DNA from: Nitrospirota bacterium
Lineage (GTDB): Bacteria > Nitrospirota > Thermodesulfovibrionia > Thermodesulfovibrionales > UBA9159
DNA: 41,427 nucleotides
Assembly (NCBI GenBank): GCA_023475105.1
Contig: JAMCWJ010000022.1
Coordinates: 1-41,427 of the forward strand
Direction: 5' to 3'
The first letter of the stretch is position 1. Each line of letters starts with the position of its first letter. The translations under genes and the position numbers were made by a program. The notes under the pieces are model-generated. The model did no database searches, was not told the origin of the DNA, and worked only from the letters and a program-made list of their open reading frames with translations. Shown piece by piece: positions 34,939-41,427 of this stretch.

Positions 34939-35829
34939 TTGACGAGGACATTTTCAGCAGGAGCCCTTTTCCGGGCCGCAGTTTGTGAAGAAAGACCGTT
35001 ACAGGTAGTCGGGGCGATCAATGCCTATGCGGCTCGCCTCGCCGAGCGCGCGGGCTTCAGGGCCCTTTACGTCTCCGGCGGAGGCGTTGCCGCCGGTTCC
35101 CTAGGCGTCCCCGACCTCGGCATAAGCACACTGGATGATGTGCTTACCGATGTCCGGCGAATCACGGACATCACAGCGCTTCCGGTGCTCGTTGATATCG
35201 ACACCGGATGGGGAGGCGCCTTCAATATCGGACGTACGATCAGATCGATGATCAAATTCGGGGCTGCGGCGGTCCATATCGAGGACCAGGTCCAGGCGAA
35301 ACGCTGCGGCCATCGGCCGGGAAAGGCGATCGTGAGCAAAGACGAGATGGTAGACCGCATCAAGGCTGCCGTGGATGCCCGGACCGATCCCGGCTTCGTC
35401 ATCATGGCAAGGACCGATGCCCTTGCAGTCGAGGGGCTTCAGCTGGCGATCGAAAGGGCCCGCGCGTGCGTTGAGGCGGGCGCCGACATGGTCTTCCCCG
35501 AGGCGGTGACGGAACTTTCGATGTACAAGGAATTCGCAAGGGCGGTGAACGTGCCGGTCCTCGCAAATATCACCGAGTTCGGTGCTACTCCTCTGTTCAC
35601 CGTTGAAGAACTGCGTCAGGCCGACGTCTCGATCGCGCTCTATCCTCTCTCCGCTTTTCGCGCCATGAGCAAGGCGGCCCTTGCCGTGTACAACGCCCTG
35701 CGCACGGAGGGTACGCAGAAGAAAATCGTCGGCCTCATGCAGACGAGAGAGGAGCTGTATGATTACCTCGGTTACCGTGCATTCGAGGAAAAGCTTGACA
35801 GAATCTTTTCGAAGGAGGAAAAACAATGA
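34939..35829 (+). CDS. prpB: 2-methylisocitrate lyase
   Basis: This 296-residue enzyme of the isocitrate lyase/PEP mutase superfamily cleaves 2-methylisocitrate to pyruvate and succinate, the last step of the 2-methylcitrate cycle. Signatures are [46 protein letters not shown] (catalytic KRCGH loop) and [12 protein letters not shown]. The start codon is TTG, supported by a strong ribosome site (GGGAGGTGATC at 34926-34936). The stop overlaps the beginning of prpC (ATGA). Because prpC is broken, PrpB may have lost its local partner. Confidence 0.94.
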   Translation: MTRTFSAGALFRAAVCEERPLQVVGAINAYAARLAERAGFRALYVSGGGVAAGSLGVPDLGISTLDDVLTDVRRITDITALPVLVDIDTGWGGAFNIGRTIRSMIKFGAAAVHIEDQVQAKRCGHRPGKAIVSKDEMVDRIKAAVDARTDPGFVIMARTDALAVEGLQLAIERARACVEAGADMVFPEAVTELSMYKEFARAVNVPVLANITEFGATPLFTVEELRQADVSIALYPLSAFRAMSKAALAVYNALRTEGTQKKIVGLMQTREELYDYLGYRAFEEKLDRIFSKEEKQ

Positions 35830-36809
35830 GCTCAGGAACCGCAACCGTCATGGAGAATGCCGGGCCGAAGGTGAAAAAATCCGTTGCCCTTTCCGGCGTA
35901 CTTGCCGGTAACACGGCCGTGTGCACTGTCGGACGAACCGGAAACGACCTTCATTACCGGGGTTATGACATTCAGGACCTTGCGAGGAACGCGAGCTTCG
36001 AAGAGGTGGCCCATCTCCTCATCCACGGCGAATTGCCTACCCAGTCCGAACTGAAGGAATACGTCAGGAAACTGAAGCAGCTGCGCGGTATCCCTGCGCA
36101 GGTGAGGACCGTCCTTGAGAATATACCCGCCGCAGCCTATCCCATGGATGTGCTGCGTACGGGCTGCTCCGTCCTCGGCACTGTTCTGCCCGAATAAGAG
36201 GACCGGAACATTCAGGGCGGGACGTGATAGACCGGCTGGTGGCGTCCTTCGGCTCGATGCTCCTGTACTGGTGGCATTACAGCCAAAACGGATACAGGAT
36301 CGATGTCGAGACCGACGACGACTCGGTTGCAGGCCATTTCCTTCACCTGCTCCACCGGAAGAGGCCTTCACCTCTCCTCGAAAAGGCCCTCGACCAGTCC
36401 CTGATCCTCTATGCCGAACATGAATTCACCGCGTCGACTTTTACCGCCCGCGTGATCGCCGGAACGCTCTCCGACGTATACTCCGCCATCACCGGTGCGA
36501 TCGGGGCCCTGCGCGGACCGAAACACGGCGGCGCAAACGAAGCGGCCCATGAAAATTGCCGACCGCATCGAGGCCGTGATGAAGAGCGAAAAGAACATGT
36601 TCGCCAACCTGGACTGGTATTCCGCGGTGTCGTATCACATGATGGGCGTGCCGACCCCCATGTTCACGCCTCTCTTTGTGATCTCACGAACCACCGGGTG
36701 GGGAGCTCACATCATCGAGCAGCGGCTCGACAACAAGATCATCCGGCCTTCCGCCAATTATATCGGTGAGGAAGATAAGAAATACGTGCCGATTGCGGCC
36801 AGGCAATGA
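35826..36809 (+). pseudogene. prpC: Decayed 2-methylcitrate synthase
   Basis: The sequence follows citrate synthase-family PrpC across three frames. Part 1 (35826-36197) reads VGRTGNDLHYRGYDIQDLAR and ends at TVLPE*, a stop inside a conserved region. Part 2 (36224-36545) reads MLLYWWHYSQNGYRIDVETD and [11 protein letters not shown]. Part 3 (to 36809) reads [20 protein letters not shown] and [20 protein letters not shown]. Between parts 2 and 3 about 60 residues are missing, including the GFGHPVY active-site loop. At least three lesions (nonsense codon, frameshift near 36223, internal deletion near 36545) rule out a simple sequencing error. The first ~120 residues still overlap prpB by ATGA, so this was once a prpBC operon. 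Confidence 0.9.
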
Positions 36810-37046
36810 AACAGGAAAGAAAGGAGCGTTGCCCCGCGAAGTGAGGCAGTCGCGCCGTGGTCTTCAGGGATGGGGCAGACCGGAGGTGGGGCCACCCTTT
36901 GGACAATCTCGGAGGGATCCTTGCGACGGAGGGCTATCTCTCCCGCAGGCCGTGGCGGAGGAAAGGAGGCCTAAGACGATGAGGGATTTGCCCTCGGCTA
37001 CGGCAGAAAGAGTGACGAATGTTTCGTTCTCTAGTAAAATAGAAAT
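36810..37046 (+). other. Short spacer between prpC remnant and sdhC
   Basis: One frame reads WGHPLDNLGGILATEGYLSR (about 36886-36945), which looks like a protein tail, but I cannot assign it. Just before sdhC, TAAAAT (37035-37040) lies six bases before the ATG, so a very short or absent leader is possible. Confidence 0.35.
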
Positions 37047-37718
37047 ATGCATTTCCTGAAAAGTACCGTAGGAAGAAAACTGGTCATGGCGGTGAGCGGG
37101 ACTGTGCTGCTCGTTTTCGTGGTGGTGCATCTCCTGGGGAATACGACGATCTATTCCGGTCCCGACGGCATCAATGCCTATGCTAGGGCGCTCCGCAGCC
37201 TGGGTCCTCTCCTCTGGGCCTTCCGCCTGATACTGGTCGCGATGTTTATTCTGCATGTCTTCTACGGCATTCAGCTGACCCTGGAGAACAGGGCCGCGAA
37301 ACCCGAGGCCTACGCGGTAAGAAAACACATCGAGTCCACCTTCTCCTCGATAACTATGATCTGGACGGGCCTTCTGATAGGAGCGTTTATCGTCTACCAC
37401 CTCCTGCATTTCACCTTTCAGGTCACCAATCCCGGGATCTCGGCGAGTCGGCATCCGGATGCCTTGGGCCGTCCCGACGTCTTCACGATGGTCCTGCTCA
37501 GTTTCCGGAAGTTCTTTGTCTCCCTTATTTATGTCGGCGCCCTGGGCGCGCTCGGGCTTCATCTCCTGCACAGCATCGAGGGCTCCTTCCAGACCGTGGG
37601 GCTGAACAGCGACAGGACTTTTCCCGTTATCAGAAAGGGCGGGAGGCTGGCGGCCCTGCTCATTTATTTCGGATATATATCGATTCCGATCGTCATCCTC
37701 GCGGGTATTCTCGGGTGA
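37047..37718 (+). CDS. sdhC: Succinate dehydrogenase/fumarate reductase cytochrome b subunit (b558 type)
   Basis: This 223-residue integral membrane protein anchors the SdhAB dimer and carries two hemes b in type-B enzymes. Five membrane helices are visible, with candidate heme-ligand histidines in VVVHLLGNTTIYSG, MFILHVFYGIQ, VYHLLHFTFQV and LGLHLLHSIEG. The start MHFLKSTVGRKLVMAVSG is typical of the sdhC_b558 family. It transfers electrons between FeS subunit and menaquinone or ubiquinone. No good ribosome site precedes it. sdhA and sdhB follow on the same strand. Confidence 0.94.
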   Translation: MHFLKSTVGRKLVMAVSGTVLLVFVVVHLLGNTTIYSGPDGINAYARALRSLGPLLWAFRLILVAMFILHVFYGIQLTLENRAAKPEAYAVRKHIESTFSSITMIWTGLLIGAFIVYHLLHFTFQVTNPGISASRHPDALGRPDVFTMVLLSFRKFFVSLIYVGALGALGLHLLHSIEGSFQTVGLNSDRTFPVIRKGGRLAALLIYFGYISIPIVILAGILG

Positions 37719-37772
37719 AGATGTGACGCCGGTGAAAAAGGCAGAAACGGCAGAGGCAAGGGGGAAACTGCG

Positions 37773-39686
37773 GTGATTCTCGACGGAAGATGTCCTCCGG
37801 GCTCTCTTTCCGAAAAGTGGGAGAGGCACCGGCATGAAATGAAGCTGGTCAGCCCTGTGAACAAACGGAAATACAGGATCATCGTCGTCGGCACCGGCTT
37901 GGCGGGCGCATCCGCAGCAGCGACCCTGGGGGAACTCGGGTACACTGTCGAGGCCATCTGTTACCAGGACAGCGCGCGCCGCGCCCACAGCATCGCGGCC
38001 CAGGGAGGCATCAACGCGGCCAAGAACTACCCGAACGACGGCGACAGCGTCTTCAGGCTTTTTCACGACACGATCAAAGGGGGCGATTTCAGGTCGCGCG
38101 AAGCGAACGTCTACCGGCTTGCGGAGGTGAGCGGCTGCATTATCGATCAGTGCGTGGCCCAGGGGGTCCCGTTTGCCCGGGACTACGCGGGGTATCTCGT
38201 GAACCGCTCCTTCGGCGGGGCCCAGGTCTCGCGCACGTTTTACGCGAGGGGACAGACGGGCCAGCAGCTGCTCCTCGGGGCGTACTCGGCCCTCTCCCGC
38301 CAGGTGAAGGAGGGAACCGTGACGCTCCGTCCCCGAACGGAGATGCTCGATCTCGTGGTTGTCGACGGCGAGGCGAAGGGCATCACGGTCCGTGACCTCG
38401 TGACGGGTGAGATCAGGAGCGTTGGCGGCGATGCGGTCTGCCTCTGTACAGGCGGCTATATGAACGTCTTCTACCTTTCGACGAACTCCATGGGCGGTAA
38501 TGTGACCGCGGCGTACCGGGCATACAAAAAGGGGGCGTTTTTGCGAACCCGTGCTTACACCCAGATCCATCCGACCTGCATCCCGGTGACGGGTGAGCAT
38601 CAGTCGAAGCTCACCCTTATGTCCGAGTCGCTCAGGAACGACGGAAGAGTCTGGGTGCCGAGGATACGGGGAGACAGGCGCCTCCCCCGCGAGATACCGG
38701 AAGAGGAAAGGGACTACTACCTGGAGCGGAAGTATCCGAGTTTCGGCAACCTCGCGCCGCGCGACATCTCGTCCCGCGCCGCGAAAGAGGTCTGCGATGA
38801 GGGGCATGGAGTGGGACCGGGCGGCCGCGGCGTCTACCTCGATTTCGCCGATGCGATCGCCCGCCTCGGGGAAGGTACGATACGCGAGCGGTACGGCAAC
38901 CTTTTCGAGATGTACGAAAGGATAACCGCAGAGAATGCCTATGAACGGCCCATGCGCATCTATCCCGCACCCCATTACGCGATGGGCGGGCTCTGGGTCG
39001 ACTATAACCTTCAGAGCACTATCCCGGGACTTTTCGTTCTCGGCGAGGCGAACTTTTCCGACCATGGCGCTAACAGGCTCGGCGCGAGCGCACTGATGCA
39101 GGGTCTCGCCGACGGATACTTCATTATTCCTTACACGATCGCGGACTATCTCGCGCGGATAAAACCCGGTAAGGTCGTCCGGGGCCACCCCGAGTTCCTG
39201 AAGTCCGTCGAGGAGTGCAAGGCGTTTGTCGGGAGGCTTCTGTCGATAAAAGGGAAGAGGACGGTGAATGAGTTTCACCGTGAACTCGGCAGCGTCATGT
39301 GGGAAAATGTAGGGATGATCCGCAGCAGGGAGAGTCTTGCAGGGGCGCTCAAACAGATCTCCGAACTTCGCGCCGAGTTCTGGAAAAACGTGAGGGTGCC
39401 CGGCGGGGAAGAGGAACTGAACCAGGAACTCGAGAAGGCGGGCCGCGTTGCGGACTTCATCGAGTTTGCAGAACTCATGATAAGGGACGCCTTGCACCGC
39501 AACGAATCCTGCGGGGGCCATTTCCGCGTGGAGTACCAGACCGCCGAAGGCGAGGCGAAGCGCGACGATGAAAACTTCTGCTATGTCGCCGCGTGGGAGT
39601 ACAAAGGTCCCGAGGCGGAGCCGGAACTCCACACCGAGCCGCTCCTGTTCGAGAACGTCCAGCTTGCGGTGAGGAGTTACAAATAA
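37773..39686 (+). CDS. sdhA: Succinate dehydrogenase/fumarate reductase flavoprotein subunit
   Basis: This 637-residue catalytic subunit interconverts succinate and fumarate. It uses a GTG start; the resulting N-terminus ([20 protein letters not shown]) matches type-B FrdA/SdhA proteins. The FAD-binding [17 protein letters not shown] is at ~residues 40-56, and the covalent-flavin His72 is in [20 protein letters not shown]. The active-site region contains [25 protein letters not shown], the [14 protein letters not shown] segment and [20 protein letters not shown]. Its stop shares one base with the sdhB start (TAATG), so translation is coupled. Confidence 0.97.
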   Translation: MILDGRCPPGSLSEKWERHRHEMKLVSPVNKRKYRIIVVGTGLAGASAAATLGELGYTVEAICYQDSARRAHSIAAQGGINAAKNYPNDGDSVFRLFHDTIKGGDFRSREANVYRLAEVSGCIIDQCVAQGVPFARDYAGYLVNRSFGGAQVSRTFYARGQTGQQLLLGAYSALSRQVKEGTVTLRPRTEMLDLVVVDGEAKGITVRDLVTGEIRSVGGDAVCLCTGGYMNVFYLSTNSMGGNVTAAYRAYKKGAFLRTRAYTQIHPTCIPVTGEHQSKLTLMSESLRNDGRVWVPRIRGDRRLPREIPEEERDYYLERKYPSFGNLAPRDISSRAAKEVCDEGHGVGPGGRGVYLDFADAIARLGEGTIRERYGNLFEMYERITAENAYERPMRIYPAPHYAMGGLWVDYNLQSTIPGLFVLGEANFSDHGANRLGASALMQGLADGYFIIPYTIADYLARIKPGKVVRGHPEFLKSVEECKAFVGRLLSIKGKRTVNEFHRELGSVMWENVGMIRSRESLAGALKQISELRAEFWKNVRVPGGEEELNQELEKAGRVADFIEFAELMIRDALHRNESCGGHFRVEYQTAEGEAKRDDENFCYVAAWEYKGPEAEPELHTEPLLFENVQLAVRSYK

Positions 39687-40465
39687 TGAATCTGACACTT
39701 TTTGTCTGGCGGCAGAAAGGTCCCGGTGCGCAGGGCGGGCTGGAAGAGTACCAGGCGAAGGACATAAGCCCCGATATGTCCTTCCTCGAGATGCTCGACG
39801 TCGTGAACGAGGACCTGATCAAGGACGGCAAAAACCCGATAGCCTTTGACCACGACTGCCGCGAAGGCATCTGCGGCATGTGTTCTCAGGTCGTCAATGG
39901 TGTCCCCCACGGGCCCCGGGAGAGGACGACCATCTGCCAGCTCCACATGAGGCACTTCAGGGACGGAGATGCGCTGTATATAGAGCCCTGGCGCGCGAGG
40001 GCCTTTCCGGTGATAAAGGACCTCATCGTCGACCGGACCTCACTCGACCGCATCATACAGTCCGGAGGGTATATGTCGGTCCACACGGGAGGTGTTCCCG
40101 ATGCGAACGCGGTACTCATCCCGAAGCATGATGCCGACACTGCGATGGACGCCGCGGAATGCATCGGCTGCGGGGCATGTGTCGCCGCCTGTCCGAACGG
40201 TTCCGCCATGCTCTTTGCCGCGGCAAAGGTGGCGCACCTTGCCCAGCTCCCGCAGGGAAGGGCCGAGGCGGCGCAGAGGGTATGCGTGATGACCGAGGCG
40301 ATGCTGAAGGAAGGCTTCGGCAATTGCAGCAACCACTACGAATGCCAGGCGGTGTGCCCGAAAGGGATCAAGGTGAAGTTCATCGCAAAACTGAACCGGG
40401 AATTCCTGAAGGCGGAGCTGAGGTCCTGCGGGACTCCGGAGGCGGGTACACCCTCGCGGGATTGA
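39686..40465 (+). CDS. sdhB: Succinate dehydrogenase/fumarate reductase iron-sulfur subunit
   Basis: This 259-residue electron-transfer subunit has three clusters: [2Fe-2S] from CREGICGMC plus the Cys in TTICQ, [4Fe-4S] from [12 protein letters not shown], and [3Fe-4S]-type [15 protein letters not shown]. The ATG at 39686 overlaps the sdhA stop (TAATG) and gives the family start [13 protein letters not shown]. An upstream in-frame extension lies inside sdhA and is not used. It passes electrons from SdhA to the hemes of SdhC. Confidence 0.97.
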   Translation: MNLTLFVWRQKGPGAQGGLEEYQAKDISPDMSFLEMLDVVNEDLIKDGKNPIAFDHDCREGICGMCSQVVNGVPHGPRERTTICQLHMRHFRDGDALYIEPWRARAFPVIKDLIVDRTSLDRIIQSGGYMSVHTGGVPDANAVLIPKHDADTAMDAAECIGCGACVAACPNGSAMLFAAAKVAHLAQLPQGRAEAAQRVCVMTEAMLKEGFGNCSNHYECQAVCPKGIKVKFIAKLNREFLKAELRSCGTPEAGTPSRD

Positions 40466-40840
40466 GAGCCGCTGAAACCGGTCGAATGCATCCTCACGCA
40501 GACGAGATGTGGATTTGTGTGAACCGGAAAGGAGACCGCACGCATCAAAACCTTTTATAATGCGATCTGATATTGAAAGACAGACCTTAATCTTGAATTC
40601 ACCTGTGGCGCCGTTCAGCTCCAACCGCCTCATGATATGGATGCCGTTGGCGGTTTCGCTATAAAAGGATTTTTCAGCATGCCTGTCTCCCTCAAATAGT
40701 TTCTTTATGGAACCTATCTCAAGATCTCCTCTTTCCCCGTGGACCTTTTGTCGTCATTCCCGCGCAGGCGGGAATCCAGGTGTAAGGTTATCTTGCATTC
40801 GTTCCGGCCGGTAATTTGCACTACCGGCAAGGCCGAAATG
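40466..40840 (-). other. Intergenic stretch between sdhB and pyrR
   Basis: No assigned gene. On the minus strand about 90 codons (40466-40735, including EGDRHAEKSFYSETANGIHI and RRLELNGATGEFKIKV) look protein-like but lack a clear start and match no family I know. A REP-like palindrome is listed separately. Confidence 0.35.
40753..40779. repeat. REP-like palindrome
   Basis: ATTCCCGC (40756-40763) and GCGGGAAT (40768-40775) form a perfect eight-base stem inside GTCATTCCCGCGCAGGCGGG. This is the widespread bacterial interspersed palindrome of the GTCATTCCCGC type. Confidence 0.75.
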
Positions 40841-40870
40841 TTGACAGCGCAGTGAGCGATATGCTTTAAT
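40841..40870 (+). promoter_or_regulatory. Candidate pyrR promoter
   Basis: TTGACA (40841-40846) and TTTAAT (40865-40870) are 18 bases apart, putting the transcript start just before the PyrR-binding hairpin at 40887. Confidence 0.6.
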
Positions 40871-40884
40871 ATAGTTGCCTTTAA

Positions 40885-40975
40885 AACAGCCCTGCGAGGC
40901 TGTGAAGGCAAAGGAGCCCAAGCTGAAACACGACATTGAATGAGCCTTTCCCATGACCATGGGAAGGGTTTTTTT
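40885..40975 (+). promoter_or_regulatory. PyrR-type attenuator leader
   Basis: CAGCC-CTGCGA-GGCTG (40887-40902) is a hairpin matching the PyrR RNA-binding loop (CAGNCC-NGNGA-GGCTG type), and AAGG follows. Downstream, CCTTTCCCAT-GACC-ATGGGAAGGG (40945-40968) is a ten-base-pair terminator stem (one G-U) followed by seven T. AAAGG (40910-40914) could pair with CCTTT of the terminator to form an antiterminator. With UMP, PyrR would stabilise the first hairpin and favour termination. The 3' arm GGGAAGGG is also the only ribosome site of pyrR. Confidence 0.75.
40945..40975 (+). terminator. Regulated intrinsic terminator abutting the pyrR start
   Basis: A strong stem with a GACC loop and a T7 run ends exactly at the base before the pyrR ATG (40976). 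Confidence 0.8.
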
Positions 40976-41425
40976 ATGCCCGTAATGACAAAGGAACTTC
41001 TTAACAAGAAAGATATCGACAGGATACTCTCGCGCATGGCCCACGAGATCATCGAGAAGAACAAGGGGGTCGAGAACCTGTACATCGTCGGGATACAGCG
41101 CGGAGGCGTGCATCTCGCGAAAAGGCTTTCGGGGAAGATAGCGGCGATCGAAGGCGCGGACATCCCTGTCGGCTCTCTCGACATCTCCCTGTACCGTGAC
41201 GACCTCGGCATGAGAAAGGAACACCCCGTCGTCAGGGAGACCGCGATTCCCTGGGATCTTACGGACAAGAAGATTATTCTTGTGGACGACGTGCTCTTTA
41301 CCGGCCGCTCGATACGGGCGGCGATGGACGCGCTCATGGATTTCGGCAGGCCCGCCCAGATACAGCGCGCGGTCCTTCTCGACAGGGGCCACAGGGAACT
41401 GCCGATAAGGGCCGACTATGTCTGA
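40976..41425 (+). CDS. pyrR: PyrR: pyrimidine operon attenuation protein/uracil phosphoribosyltransferase, shortened at C-terminus
   Basis: From ATG 40976 the protein reads [20 protein letters not shown] and has 149 residues. The PRPP-binding loop is [19 protein letters not shown], and [15 protein letters not shown] and DISLYRDDL are PyrR signatures. PyrR binds pyr leader RNA when UMP is high. The frame ends [13 protein letters not shown], whereas relatives continue with about 25-30 residues (VGKNIPTS type). The stop is two bases from the window end, so it may be a true truncation or an end-of-contig base error. The leader in front is its own target (autoregulation). Confidence 0.88.
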   Translation: MPVMTKELLNKKDIDRILSRMAHEIIEKNKGVENLYIVGIQRGGVHLAKRLSGKIAAIEGADIPVGSLDISLYRDDLGMRKEHPVVRETAIPWDLTDKKIILVDDVLFTGRSIRAAMDALMDFGRPAQIQRAVLLDRGHRELPIRADYV

Positions 41426-41427
41426 AA

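Noticed and set aside
36864-39698. Long minus-strand open frame (944 codons) opposite sdhC and sdhA
   Set aside because: It is antisense to certain genes and its translation is low-complexity and Arg/His-rich without domains.

Overview
The window reads as chromosomal DNA of a Gram-negative, cytochrome-rich anaerobe or micro-aerobe. A type-B succinate dehydrogenase/fumarate reductase (SdhCAB), a four-heme c-type cytochrome, two lipoproteins, a Do-type HtrA protease and the aroC-aroK-aroB-bioB order fit Nitrospirota (Thermodesulfovibrionia-like) or a deltaproteobacterial lineage. That placement is inferred from gene content, not from a phylogenetic marker.

Positions 1-7926 are accessory and mosaic. 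Three copies of the same RHS core C-terminus stand in tandem. Two carry different toxin tips, each followed by an overlapping small gene that is probably its immunity partner; the third has lost its tip. The window begins with 30 bases that are an exact inverted copy of part of the first immunity gene. A DUF4382/DUF5666-type lipoprotein, an IS4-type transposase remnant, an orphan Cache histidine kinase with a C-terminal two-CW zinc-finger-like domain, and remnants of a 4Fe-4S subunit, a tyrosine recombinase and a REP-type transposase follow.

Positions 7927-20418 are mostly conserved housekeeping genes. They open with a secreted subtilisin-like lipoprotein ending in a Gly-rich/Cys/TM/Arg tail, followed by a CPBP-type glutamic intramembrane protease, a pairing typical of dedicated C-terminal sorting systems (JDVT-CTERM/MrtJ, myxosortase-like). 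Then come aroC, aroK, aroB, bioB, tilS, a nitrilase-family amidase on the other strand, and gltX overlapping glnS. A degenerate tRNA and an intact tRNA-Asn follow.

Positions 20761-28866 hold an ICMT-like membrane methyltransferase, a truncated trmO, an FMN reductase, a coiled-coil protein, a frameshifted RND/MMPL exporter and a long cytochrome with Ig-like HYDIN/ASPM-type repeats.

Positions 29446-34376 hold envelope and regulatory genes: a SYLF lipid-binding protein, a PPC-domain protein, HtrA, an Rrf2 regulator and a type-2 glycerate kinase. Positions 34939-36809 hold prpB (TTG start) followed by a clearly decayed prpC. Positions 37047-40465 are sdhCAB. The window ends in a pyrR gene controlled by what looks like a PyrR-type attenuator whose terminator hairpin also contains the ribosome-binding site; the pyrR reading frame stops early at the window edge.
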